Source: Ignisphaera sp. (GTDB lineage Archaea; Thermoproteota; Thermoprotei_A; Sulfolobales; Ignisphaeraceae). From it: 46,971 nucleotides of DNA. The notes below the pieces were generated by a model. It had not been told where the DNA came from. It worked only from the letters and a program-made list of their open reading frames with translations, and did no database searches. Shown here in pieces: positions 1 to 11,165 of this stretch. The stretch spans positions 1 to 46,971 of the forward strand of contig JAPWTX010000011.1 of NCBI GenBank assembly GCA_028275825.1. Direction: 5' to 3'. Positions within the stretch are counted from its first letter, which is position 1. Each line of letters begins with the position of its first letter. Position numbers and translations under genes: made by a program.

Positions 1-268
1 AGTTACACACATCAACTACAAAAGCTATCACCTTTCTCTCAGGGAACCTCTCCTTAAGGAAGTTCTTCACCTTCTCAAGATTTTCAGCGCTCAAATCCAT
101 TAGCGCAATATCTGCACCAAACTCTGCCAGCCCATAGGCAATAGCACTACATATACCACCTCCACCACCAGTGACAACAGCTTTCTTACCACTCAAATCA
201 AATAACTTTCTAAAAGAGATATTTCTCAATTCATTTAAAGACTCTTCCAAAGACATAATATTACCCAT
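1..268 (-). CDS. Short-chain dehydrogenase/reductase, N-terminal part (cut by window edge)
   Basis: The reading frame runs off the left edge, so only the first ~89 residues are visible. After a ~25-residue lead it shows the SDR nucleotide-binding signature VVTGGGGGIC (the family's TGxxxGxG pattern) and an acidic residue at the end of the second strand (ALMDLS), as in NAD(H)-preferring SDRs. The substrate cannot be told from this part. The first ATG is at 268; a second in-frame ATG at 256 (MSLEES) is equally plausible. It is divergent from the alcohol dehydrogenase at 603, and the two may share a carbohydrate or polyol theme, but that is inference. Confidence 0.8.
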   Translation of the reverse strand, partial: MGNIMSLEESLNELRNISFRKLFDLSGKKAVVTGGGGGICSAIAYGLAEFGADIALMDLSAENLEKVKNFLKERFPERKVIAFVVDVCN

Positions 269-560
269 TAAACTAGCCTATATAACCAGCTTTTTAATAT
301 GAATTCATATTTTAAACATTATGGTTCTAACTCGCTATTCATAACTACATGAAATAATAACATTAAAACTAGGGAAAAGCTGTTCAGAGACATTAATATA
401 AATTGCTATTTTACAGAAATTGTTGAATTAGTTAAAGCATTTCATCTTATTTTGTATTGTATAAAGTAGAGATTAAATGATGCGAAGCTATTTCCATACT
501 TCGTTTTATGCATATGCATCGAACTTGCGTTATAGTAATAGTCAAAACCCGCCAAATAGG

Positions 561-570
561 TTATAAATAT
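561..570 (+). promoter_or_regulatory. TATA box of the alcohol dehydrogenase gene
   Basis: TTATAAATAT lies 33-42 bases before the ATG at 603. This places transcription start roughly 10 bases before the start codon, the short-leader arrangement common in these archaea. A weak ribosome site AGGGGT is at 591-596. Confidence 0.5.
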
Positions 571-602
571 AGGTTTAACATTATAGATTTAGGGGTCTTA
601 AA

Positions 603-1622
603 ATGAAGGCTCTTGTTATAAGTAAGCCTTTTGAGGGGTCTGTGAAGGAGGTTGAGGATCCTAGGCCTGGTTTTGGCGAGGTTATTGTTGGTGTTAGGGC
701 TTGTGGTGTTTGTGGTACTGATATCCATATTTATAGGGGTGAGGAGCCCAGGGTTCGTTACCCTGTTATACCTGGTCACGAGTTTTCGGGCATAGTTTTA
801 GATGTTGGGGGTGGTGTTGAAGGTGTTTCTATTGGTGATCACGTTGTTGTGGATCCCAATATTTACTGTGGTTCTTGTTACTACTGTAGGATGGGTCTTG
901 TTCATTTCTGTGAGAAGTGGGAGGGTATAGGTGTTACTAGAAATGGTGGTATGGCTGAGAAAGTGGCTGTACCAGCTAAAGCTATCTACAAAATATCTAA
1001 AGATGTACCGTTTGAGGTAGCAGCTTTAGCAGAGCCCCTATCGTGTATTCTCCATGGGATAGACCTTGTATCTCCTTACAATGCCCAAAATATAGCTATA
1101 TTTGGTGCTGGCCCCATAGGGCTCATATTTCTATTGCTTCTAAAGAGGTTCACATCTGCAAAGATAGCTGTCTTCGAAATTTCAAGTCATAGGCTAGACG
1201 CGGCTAGAAAACTTGGTGCAGATGTAGCTGAAAACCCTCTAAACATTGACCTTGCCAAGGTAGCTAAAGAAGTTACAAATGGAAAAGATTTCGATATAAT
1301 TATAGACGCTACAGGTAGCATAGATGCAGTATCTAGAATACTCAAGCTAGATATTATAGCACCAGCAGGAAAAGTGCTACTATTCGGCGTAGCACCACCA
1401 AATAAAAAAGTTGAAGTTGAGCCCTTCCTAATATACAGAAAAGAGGTGAAGATTCTAGGATCATACGTAAACCCATACACAATGCACAGAGCAGTAAATA
1501 TCCTAAGAAATGTTATAGAGCTAAACAGCATAGTTGATAAGATAGATCTCGAAGAAGCTCTAGACATTCTAAGAGGAAAACCCAGGAAATTCTACATAAA
1601 ACCTGTCATTGTATTTCAATAA
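603..1622 (+). CDS. Zinc-dependent medium-chain alcohol/polyol dehydrogenase
   Basis: This is a 339-residue MDR-superfamily enzyme that oxidises an alcohol or polyol with NAD(P). The catalytic zinc site is visible as C34-GVC37-GTD, GHE at 58-60 and E144 in AEPLSC. The structural zinc lobe has four cysteines at 89, 92, 95 and 103 (CGSCYYC...C). The Rossmann loop GAGPIG is at 168-173. Length and order match the sorbitol, threonine and glucose dehydrogenase branch; the substrate cannot be decided from sequence alone. The gene stands alone, with a TATA box at 561-570, and converges on the copper ATPase gene. The ~290 bases between the two 3' ends hold only AT-rich sequence with T-runs. Confidence 0.88.
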   Translation: MKALVISKPFEGSVKEVEDPRPGFGEVIVGVRACGVCGTDIHIYRGEEPRVRYPVIPGHEFSGIVLDVGGGVEGVSIGDHVVVDPNIYCGSCYYCRMGLVHFCEKWEGIGVTRNGGMAEKVAVPAKAIYKISKDVPFEVAALAEPLSCILHGIDLVSPYNAQNIAIFGAGPIGLIFLLLLKRFTSAKIAVFEISSHRLDAARKLGADVAENPLNIDLAKVAKEVTNGKDFDIIIDATGSIDAVSRILKLDIIAPAGKVLLFGVAPPNKKVEVEPFLIYRKEVKILGSYVNPYTMHRAVNILRNVIELNSIVDKIDLEEALDILRGKPRKFYIKPVIVFQ

Positions 1623-1911
1623 TTCCCAACACATCTAAACCATAAGAATATCCACACGATTCTCCCACAATGCAAACCATCCTATACTTAAGAAAACAGC
1701 CCTAAAACATCAAGCTAGATACATTTGGCAATTTCCCCACTGTACTTTGCAAAAACTTTTAATAACAACACCCTTAGCGCCTTTCAATCAATCTATTCTA
1801 ACACAAAACAATACTCTCTTAAGCTATTCTTCTTACAACAAAAATTTTAATTTTATTGCATAAAAGTTAGCATTTCTCATAGGTCTGCTAAACATGTTTA
1901 ATTGGATTGAA

Positions 1912-4302
1912 TTACATAATCTTGCTTCTAGCCAGCGTTAAGGAGTTTAATATGACTGAGACATCGCTTAGTATCATTGCTACAGCAGCTATTTCAGGTC
2001 TTAAAGTTATACCAATGCTGTGTAGAGCCCCCATAGCTATTGGAACTAAAATCAAGTTGTATATAAATGCCCAGATTAAATTCTCAATAGATTTTCTTCT
2101 AACTTTATCGCTAAACAACATCATGATCTTTACACTTTTTAGCTTCTCGTTCATTATAACTACATCCCCAGCTATCTTAGCTATATCAGAGCCGCTACCC
2201 ATAGCCATACCGAGGAATGCTTTACTAATTGCACCAGCATCGTTAATGCCATCGCCTACGAATAGCACTTTGAAACCTTTCCTCTGCAGCTCTTCTACAA
2301 GTTCTATCTTATCGCCTGGTGTAAGCTCTGAATAGAATTCGTTAATTTTAAGATTCTTTGCAACTACTTCAACAGTTTCTCTACTATCTCCAGAAGCTAT
2401 AACAGTCTTTATACCCATCTTTCTCAGGAAATCAATCACATCTATAGCATCTTCTTTAACGTTATCTCTTAGAAGTACTATTCCTGACAAAACTTTGTTC
2501 ACTCCGATGAAAATAACTGTGTATCCATACTTTCTATACCCTGCTACGAGATTCTTAATGTCTTCAGGTATAGCTATACCCATCTCGGTAACCAGTTTCT
2601 CAGAACCTATGACAACTTCGGAGTTGCTCGCCTCAGCTATTATGCCTAGACCAGGGATGTGGTCGTACTTACTTGGTTCATTGTATATATATCCATTATC
2701 TCTACAGTACTTTAGGATTGCTGAGGCTAGAGGATGTTCACTTCTACTCTCTGCGCTACACACAACTCTCATAACCTCTTCCTCGGAACCATTAAACACT
2801 ATCACTCTATCAACAGCGGGTTTTCCAATAGTTAGAGTGCCTGTTTTATCAAACATAGCAATATCTATGGCTAAAGCCCTTTCAAATACATCACCCCTTC
2901 TAACGAGTAGACCGAATTTAGTGAGTTTGTATACTGCAATTGCGTAGACCATTGGTATAGCTATGCCTAATGGGCATGGACATGTAACCGCTAGTACAGA
3001 TGCCATGAATAGAACAGCATTTTCAACACTATCTCTAGTAAACCAGTAGATGAAAGTTGCTAAACTAAGTATAATTATTATCCAGGTCATGTAGCCAACA
3101 ATTTTATCCGCTATTACCTGGGTTCTTGGTTTGGTAAAAAGCGATTCTTTAACAGTTTCAACTATATGGGAAAGAACTGTATCTCTACTTACTCTAGTAG
3201 CTCTCACCTTGATATATCCATTCACAAGAATTGTACCAGCGAAAACAGGGTCTCTACTCTCTGCTTTCTTAAGCTTTGGCATGGATTCCCCAGTAAAAGC
3301 AGATTCATCTACATAACCCCACCCATCTATAACAACACCATCTACAAGTATTTTCTCACCTGCCTTAAATTCAACAATATCGCCAACAGAAACATTCTCG
3401 ATATCAACCTCCTCAACAGCACTATCTCTAACCACCCTAACCTTCCCCTTCAAAAACCCTCCAAGTCTCTCAATCTCTTCAGCAACTCTACCTCTAATCC
3501 TCGACTCGATAAACTTGCCCAACCCAACAAAACCAAGAACCCCTGCAGAGGCTTCAAAGAAAGTCTCTGAGCTCTTTAGAAATCCCAACATTATAGCTGT
3601 GCTAAATAAGTATGAAGATAGAGATGATAACGCTATTAAAGATTCCATTGAAGGGCTAAACCTTGCTAAGGACCTCAGCCCTTTCAAAACTATATCTATA
3701 TTGAGTAGAACAACAATTGTTGATATCGAGAAGAATAGAAAATCTCTGTAAATCCAAAGAGGTAGAGAAATCTTTGTTAAAACACCGAGATTATGATATG
3801 CAATGGCAATTAAAGCTAAAACAAATGCCGTAAACCTTGTATATTTCTGAACATTGTGAGAAACTTCAAAACCAATTCTCTTAACCACCTCTCTAGAAGG
3901 TTCAATCCCAAATTTCTTCAAATAATTCTCTAGCTTCTCGCGGGAAACTGTGTAGGGATTATACACAATTCTCATGATGCTTGATACAGGAGATATCCTG
4001 CAATCTATAACCCCTGGGATCTTCTTAAACCTACTCTCCAATGAGTGAATCTCTTCACCTTCAACATCTATGAAAACCTCGAGATATTCTTTTACAACAT
4101 CATACCCAGCTTCTCTAATAGCCTTAACAATTTCATTAAGAGAAGCATATGCATAATCATACTCTACAATAGCTTCACTTGAAATATAATCGGCTCTAAA
4201 ACTTAAAACCCCCTTAATACCTACAACCTTTCTCTCAATACCATAGATACACGAAGGGCAATCAACGCCTATAATTTTCAATCTCTCAACAACTTTACTC
4301 AA
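1912..4302 (-). CDS. copA: Copper-type heavy-metal P1B-ATPase
   Basis: This 796-residue membrane pump probably exports Cu(I) by ATP hydrolysis. In order it has an N-terminal HMA domain with the metal site GVDCPSC (~13-19); a second HMA-like domain (~70-135) that has lost its CxxC; transmembrane segments; the actuator loop TGES; the ion-binding motif TCPCPLG in TM6; the phosphorylation site DKTGTLT; an N-domain HP pair (SEHPLA); and the hinge GDGIND. TM7 carries the YN pair of Cu(I) pumps. In TM8, where Cu pumps have M-x-x-S-S, this protein reads MILSD, so the second Ser is Asp780. The start is TTG, preceded by a GGGGGT ribosome site. The YHS gene follows the same strand upstream. Confidence 0.9.
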   Translation of the reverse strand: MSKVVERLKIIGVDCPSCIYGIERKVVGIKGVLSFRADYISSEAIVEYDYAYASLNEIVKAIREAGYDVVKEYLEVFIDVEGEEIHSLESRFKKIPGVIDCRISPVSSIMRIVYNPYTVSREKLENYLKKFGIEPSREVVKRIGFEVSHNVQKYTRFTAFVLALIAIAYHNLGVLTKISLPLWIYRDFLFFSISTIVVLLNIDIVLKGLRSLARFSPSMESLIALSSLSSYLFSTAIMLGFLKSSETFFEASAGVLGFVGLGKFIESRIRGRVAEEIERLGGFLKGKVRVVRDSAVEEVDIENVSVGDIVEFKAGEKILVDGVVIDGWGYVDESAFTGESMPKLKKAESRDPVFAGTILVNGYIKVRATRVSRDTVLSHIVETVKESLFTKPRTQVIADKIVGYMTWIIIILSLATFIYWFTRDSVENAVLFMASVLAVTCPCPLGIAIPMVYAIAVYKLTKFGLLVRRGDVFERALAIDIAMFDKTGTLTIGKPAVDRVIVFNGSEEEVMRVVCSAESRSEHPLASAILKYCRDNGYIYNEPSKYDHIPGLGIIAEASNSEVVIGSEKLVTEMGIAIPEDIKNLVAGYRKYGYTVIFIGVNKVLSGIVLLRDNVKEDAIDVIDFLRKMGIKTVIASGDSRETVEVVAKNLKINEFYSELTPGDKIELVEELQRKGFKVLFVGDGINDAGAISKAFLGMAMGSGSDIAKIAGDVVIMNEKLKSVKIMMLFSDKVRRKSIENLIWAFIYNLILVPIAMGALHSIGITLRPEIAAVAMILSDVSVILNSLTLARSKIM

Positions 4303-4386
4303 AAAGGTACCCCCAGCTTAAGCAGATTGCTATTATATAGAGGTTACTAAGAATAGCAAAAGATAAGAGATTTAGATGAGCATTCT

Positions 4387-4569
4387 TCACCTTGTTCTCT
4401 CCATAAACTCTTTTCTAGGGCCATGAGTTAAATAGTATTCTGGATCCTCATCAAAAGCTTTTTTACAATAATGACTACAAAAGTAATATACTTTACCTCT
4501 ATAGATAGATTTATACCTAGTCTTCTGAGGATCTACCTCCATACCACAAACAGGATCTATAGCATTCAT
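4387..4569 (-). CDS. YHS-domain small metal-binding protein
   Basis: This 60-residue protein consists of little more than a YHS domain: DPVCGMEVDP near the N-terminus, then YFCSHYCKKAFDEDPEYYL. The cysteines of CGM and of CSHYC are the likely metal ligands. YHS domains often accompany copper P-type ATPases, and this gene sits 84 bases upstream of copA on the same strand, so a role in copper delivery or binding is likely by context. Confidence 0.85.
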   Translation of the reverse strand: MNAIDPVCGMEVDPQKTRYKSIYRGKVYYFCSHYCKKAFDEDPEYYLTHGPRKEFMERTR

Positions 4570-4781
4570 AACGCAGTATACCTACTTTAAGAGATATCCC
4601 TAAAGTTAAAAACATTACCAGTGTGACACCTATTTTAAGATTGTAGTGCGAGCTAAACAAAGCAAATTTATTACCAATAGTAGAATAACCATATTTTAAA
4701 GCAATACAAGCTTTAAGGATCTGAAAAATAACAGTTAAAATTTTAAACTAGGGATACGAAACATCCTAGAGGTGATATTCA

Positions 4782-5255
4782 TTGTCTAAAAATCTTACAG
4801 ATATCTTTAAGGAAATGGTTGAGAAAGAGAAAGTCTATGCTGAAGCTCTTATAGAGCTTAGTGAGAAGATCCATCACCCAGTTTTGAGATCAATTCTTGC
4901 TGGAATCGCTAATGACAGTCTAAAGCATTCACGTTTTTACGAAGCTTTAGTAGAATTAGTGTCTTCTGTTCAATCCGTTCTATCTCAAGAAGAATTACGA
5001 TTAATTTCCAAAGAGATTGATAAACATATTGAAACTGAGGTCAGAATGGTGAAACTAGTTAGTGAAATGCTTAGAAAAGTTGATGATCCTAGAGTTAAAC
5101 TTGTGCTCTCTGCTATATATAGCGATGAAGTTGAACATCACAGACTTCTTATTGATGTGAAGGAGAATTTAGCTAAGGCAGAAACACTATCTGAAGAGGA
5201 TATCTGGAACGCTATTTGGAGAAATAGCCCTTGGCATGGAACACCAGGAGGTTAA
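4782..5255 (+). CDS. Ferritin-like (rubrerythrin-type) four-helix protein
   Basis: This 157-residue, all-helical protein has a carboxylate/histidine pattern of the ferritin-like superfamily: EKEKVYAEAL in helix 1, NDSLKHSRFYEAL in helix 2, ETEVRMVKL in helix 3 and DEVEHHRLLIDV in helix 4. There is no rubredoxin domain. A diiron site used for peroxide or iron handling is likely, but the substrate is unknown. The start is TTG with a strong ribosome site GAGGTGA at 4769-4775, seven bases away. The C-terminal tail (NSPWHGTPGG) is outside the fold. Confidence 0.7.
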   Translation: MSKNLTDIFKEMVEKEKVYAEALIELSEKIHHPVLRSILAGIANDSLKHSRFYEALVELVSSVQSVLSQEELRLISKEIDKHIETEVRMVKLVSEMLRKVDDPRVKLVLSAIYSDEVEHHRLLIDVKENLAKAETLSEEDIWNAIWRNSPWHGTPGG

Positions 5256-5558
5256 GCAATAGATCTCTATCCTATAGGTACTATGCATCAACATGATAAG
5301 ATTTAGACAGCCATAAGATTTTTCTCTTAAAGCACCCTCTGTAATAACTACTTACCTTTTTCTGCAACACATTATATACCTGAACTCAAATATCTCAATT
5401 ATTTACATTGAACTCTATTTTCATGAATTTATCGAGATTATGATAATCAATGAAACTATGTGAAATTTGTTAACAAATTAAGTTGCTAATAACATGACAA
5501 TCTCTCGATGGAGAAGCTGAGACTAATTCTAGATATGACGAAGATCTATAACCTAGTG
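5256..5558. other. Intergenic region without a recognisable gene
   Basis: About 300 AT-rich bases lie between the ferritin-like gene and the IS-derived remnant. I see no open frame with sense, no RNA fold and no operator copy. Confidence 0.5.
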
Positions 5559-5825
5559 CTCTGACCTCCTCCCCGCCCTGAAGTGCGAGGGTTCCCCTAG
5601 AGCGAGGAGGTTTGGGACTACATTCCCTCTTCCCGAGGGTTCAATCCCGGGCCTGGTCTCCAGCCCGTTACCCCTATCCCTCTCGGGACTCGGGGCTATG
5701 GATAAGCTGCTTATCATCGCCATTGGCTCAAAGAGTTTAACACTCATCACCAAGATCAGTTAAACAAAGAGAATTTATAAACTTTTATCATCCCCGCCTT
5801 GAAAGGCGAGGCTTTCAATTGTAAA
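5559..5825 (-). mobile_element. Non-coding IS200/IS605 (tnpB-type) remnant, copy A
   Basis: Read on the minus strand, a left-end hairpin (GCCTCGCCTTTCAAGGCGGGG, at 5791-5811) is preceded by TTTACAATTGAAA. It is followed by ~200 bases that become GC-rich, and then by a right-end hairpin with CCTCGCACTTCAGGGCGGGG and GGAGGTCAG at 5559-5597. Terminal hairpins of this CCCCGCC...GGCGGGG form are typical of archaeal IS200/IS605-family elements. No transposase or TnpB frame remains; the 66-residue frame inside reads like a decayed tail. The GC-rich interior may keep the guide-RNA scaffold region of a tnpB element, which is inference. Copies B (44416-44575) and C (45779-45826) share the left half or the ends. 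Confidence 0.6.
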
Positions 5826-6001
5826 GGTTTATTAGAGGTGTTGTTCAGCATGTATTTGATGAGATATAGGATTCTGGGTTACATCTCTCGAAAAGGAAAC
5901 TTTACGTCTAAGGTTTTGAGCAGCTCTTTCTTATAAAGTTAACAAAATCTTTGCAATATGAGAGAGGCTACGATGTTATGCTCAATGCTTTGTTAAATTG
6001 A
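5825..6001 (+). pseudogene. Possible degraded reading frame with two in-frame stops
   Basis: Directly after the IS-derived remnant one frame reads FIRGVVQHVFDEI, stop, DSGLHLSKRKLYV, stop, GFEQLFLIKLTKSLQYERGY and ends at 6001. The amino-acid composition of all three pieces is protein-like, suggesting a short gene that has decayed. I do not recognise the family. It could also be chance. Confidence 0.25.
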
Positions 6002-6104
6002 GAAGCAATGTTAGTCTTTGTCTATGCACCCCATCTTATCTCTAACCATATTTCAAGAATATCTATCTAAAACAATACCTAGAAAGACATAGCTACTCAT
6101 TTTG

Positions 6105-6767
6105 TTAAATTTTTCTGCATAGTGAGTTCAAAATCTTTTCTATCCTCTTATACATGTTTTCGAAGATCTCTCTATGGATATTGCTTTCAATAAAGGCTTT
6201 AATTCTCTCAGTAAATAGAGCTGTTTCTCTACAAAGATTCTTCACATGTTCTTGCTTAACTTCATCATTTATAGGCTTTTCAGCTTGAAGCTTTGGATTC
6301 CCCTCCATAAACCCTTCAGGGTAGTACCAGTCTTTAAACCATGTAAAACCATTCTCAAGCAACATGAATCCTATTCTCGTTAAATGTGGTGGAACACCAA
6401 TTTCTAGTGCTTTCCAAGTTTCTTTATCATAGATATACTCAATAAATAGTCTTTCCCCTGCTCCAATAGAGCTTGATAAGCATTTAATTAAGTTTTTCTC
6501 TATATCGGTGTTATAGAATACGAAAACCTTATCGTCAAAACTTATCTCAGGTACTATAGAGAATACCTCTATCCATTTCCTATAGAACGGGGGTCTACCT
6601 TCAAAGATCTTTATAACTAGTAATCTGTACCAAGTATTTCTATACTCTATGTAGAACTCTATATTCTTTTCCTCTGGAAATCTCCCACCTTTCTTAACTG
6701 TTTTTACATCAAAATCTTTTACAGCATTGAAAACATCACTACATACCATATTTCTCCCATGACTCAT
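6105..6767 (-). CDS. Conserved hypothetical protein, last gene of the oxidoreductase operon
   Basis: This 220-residue soluble protein has no signal peptide or membrane segment. It contains a distinctive aromatic stretch ENGFTWFKDWYYPEGFMEGN and a helical C-terminus. It may belong to the archaeal DUF1122 family; this is recalled from the GFMEGNPKLQ-like stretch and is unproven. It begins one base after the stop of the beta-subunit gene, so translation is probably coupled and the function linked to 2-oxoacid metabolism. No catalytic motif can be named. Confidence 0.6.
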   Translation of the reverse strand: MSHGRNMVCSDVFNAVKDFDVKTVKKGGRFPEEKNIEFYIEYRNTWYRLLVIKIFEGRPPFYRKWIEVFSIVPEISFDDKVFVFYNTDIEKNLIKCLSSSIGAGERLFIEYIYDKETWKALEIGVPPHLTRIGFMLLENGFTWFKDWYYPEGFMEGNPKLQAEKPINDEVKQEHVKNLCRETALFTERIKAFIESNIHREIFENMYKRIEKILNSLCRKI

Positions 6768-9612
<2,845 letters not shown>

Positions 9613-9617
9613 CTAAT

Positions 9618-9929
9618 CTAATCTCCTATAGGTGCTTCTTCAGCAACAGATTCATCAATAACAACACCACTTACAACTATATGCTCTTTAAAATGCTTCT
9701 CTAGTTCTTCTTCATCAACAATGGTTTTCCTACATGTCAAACAATATAACCATCCCTGTTGCTTTAAAACATGCTTAAGCTCATCTAAAGAAACCTCTCT
9801 AAACTTATCACAGATCTCTACAGTTTCTACAACAGATCCTGCTTCTATCTTCAAATCACATAAACCTAGATATGGATTATGGATATTTGGTTTAAAGTAT
9901 ATGCAATGAATGCAGCTCTTTCTATTCAT
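9618..9929 (-). CDS. Small two-part zinc-binding protein in the oxidoreductase operon
   Basis: This 103-residue protein has an N-terminal Cys cluster (CIHCIYF, GLCDLK, CDKF) that could bind zinc or iron. A C2H2-like finger YCLTCRKTIVDEEELEKHFKEH follows at about 62-83, with an acidic tail. The stop lies five bases before the alpha-subunit start, and the ferredoxin gene is six bases upstream, so it is translated with the oxidoreductase. Its function is not known; a structural or regulatory partner of the complex is possible. Confidence 0.6.
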   Translation of the reverse strand: MNRKSCIHCIYFKPNIHNPYLGLCDLKIEAGSVVETVEICDKFREVSLDELKHVLKQQGWLYCLTCRKTIVDEEELEKHFKEHIVVSGVVIDESVAEEAPIGD

Positions 9930-9935
9930 AAATTA

Positions 9936-10190
9936 CTACTCCTCGACCTTCTCAATCTTTATAGCATTAACAGGACATACATCAGCACCAGCTTTAGCAC
10001 ATCCATATAGTTCTTCAGGTATTTCCCCAATAGATATATTATCATCTGTCTTCACACTATACCTATCAACAACTTTATTCTTCCCATTATCAAGACCAAG
10101 CTCATATACTTCAGGACATGTAGCTGGAGCTGCTCCACAAGCAATACATGCAACCCTATCTATAACAATACGATACTTAACCAAGATCAC
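9936..10190 (-). CDS. Ferredoxin, [4Fe-4S], with an unusual ligand pattern
   Basis: This 84-residue protein aligns with archaeal monocluster ferredoxins: CIACGAAPATCPEVYEL near the N-terminus and GCAKAGADVCPVNAI near the C-terminus. Cysteines are at 15, 18, 25, 64 and 72. The position of the third classical ligand (the last Cys of CxxCxxC) is Ala21, so Cys25 or Cys64 may act instead. It heads the 2-oxoacid:ferredoxin oxidoreductase operon and is the natural electron acceptor. The start is GTG at 10190. Confidence 0.85.
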   Translation of the reverse strand: MILVKYRIVIDRVACIACGAAPATCPEVYELGLDNGKNKVVDRYSVKTDDNISIGEIPEELYGCAKAGADVCPVNAIKIEKVEE

Positions 10191-10369
10191 ACCACAAAAC
10201 TCGTTACTGAGTTAAAATAAAAAGTTTTCCATAGTAAACCAGAAAATTCAACCATAAATTAAGGATTCTATATTAAACCAAACTAAGTATTGATATCGGA
10301 ACCTAGCAATTTTCTAGGGAATTCAATACATTTCACAATGAATTCGTTACTTGATAAAAAGATGTTAAC

Positions 10370-10516
10370 ATGCGGTACGCCAATATGCTATATTGTTCAT
10401 ACCCAATATTTAGGTTTGTTTTCTTAATCATAATGATTGCTTTAGTAACATTATCTTTTGGAATATTCTTAAGATGCAAAAAAGAAAAATATTGTCACTC
10501 AAATTGCTGTCATTAA
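10370..10516 (+). CDS. Possible 48-residue membrane protein with Cys-rich tail
   Basis: An ATG at 10370 (or 10385) opens a frame to TAA at 10514-10516. One strongly hydrophobic segment (FVFLIIMIALVTLSFGIFL) is followed by a short basic, Cys-rich tail, RCKKEKYCHSNCCH, which could bind a metal or cluster. It lies 48 bases before the rubrerythrin ATG and just before that gene's TATA-like box. No ribosome site is clear. The rest of the 10191-10552 interval holds nothing else recognisable. Confidence 0.35.
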   Translation: MRYANMLYCSYPIFRFVFLIIMIALVTLSFGIFLRCKKEKYCHSNCCH

Positions 10517-10564
10517 GGAAAAGTTTAATTTTTAATCCATATATAATAGGCTTTGGGTATCTAT

Positions 10565-11119
10565 ATGGTTAGACCCATGACTAAAGACACTTTGTTGTCA
10601 GCTTTTGGAGGAGAGTCTATGGCTCACATGAGGTATCTCATATTTGCCGAGATTGCTGAGAAAGAAGGTTTCAAAAATGTTGCAAGGCTCTTTAGAGCAA
10701 TTGCATTTGCTGAACAAGTTCACGCAACTAATCATTATAGAGCTTTGAGGGAGTATAATGAGGATGCTAAAATTGTTGCAGGTGCTCCTATAGGTCCTGG
10801 GAACACTAGTAAGAATCTAGAGTTAGCTATAAGAGGTGAGGAGTTTGAGATCAAAGAGATGTATCCAGCATACCTAGAGATTGCCAGATATCAAGGTGAG
10901 AAAGAGGCTGAACTTAGTTTTACCTATGCTTATAGAGCTGAGCAAATCCATGCACAGCTATATAGAGAAGCTAAAAACTATGTTGATAAAGGTCAAGATT
11001 ACCCCATTGAGGGTAAGATATGGATATGCCCAGTATGTGGACATACATATGTTGGTACTGAACCGCCAGAAAAATGCCCTGTCTGCGGTGCAGCTAAAGA
11101 AAAATATGTTGGTTTCTAG
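10565..11119 (+). CDS. Rubrerythrin
   Basis: This peroxide-reducing protein of anaerobes has an N-terminal ferritin-like diiron domain (GGESMAHMRYLIFAEIAEKEG, AFAEQVHATNHY, EKEAELSFTYAYRAEQIHAQLY) and a C-terminal rubredoxin-like Fe(Cys)4 domain (CPVCGHTY...CPVCGAAKE). I start it at the ATG at 10565 (MVRPMTKD) rather than the TTG at 10553, because a TATA-like CATATATAAT at 10539-10548 puts transcription start near 10565-10575. The ATG at 10577 is also possible. Reductant would come from rubredoxin or ferredoxin systems. Confidence 0.93.
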   Translation: MVRPMTKDTLLSAFGGESMAHMRYLIFAEIAEKEGFKNVARLFRAIAFAEQVHATNHYRALREYNEDAKIVAGAPIGPGNTSKNLELAIRGEEFEIKEMYPAYLEIARYQGEKEAELSFTYAYRAEQIHAQLYREAKNYVDKGQDYPIEGKIWICPVCGHTYVGTEPPEKCPVCGAAKEKYVGF

Positions 11120-11165
11120 CTAAAACACTACTTTTACTACTCTCAATTATTTTAAATTGAGATAA

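Noticed and set aside
1907-2335. 142-residue plus-strand frame opposite copA
   Set aside because: It is the antisense shadow of the C-terminal half of the ATPase, without a start site or family match.
5637-5648. GGGTTCAATCCC, which looks like a tRNA T-arm inside IS-derived copy A
   Set aside because: No D-arm, anticodon arm or acceptor stem can be built around it; it is part of the GC-rich interior of the element.
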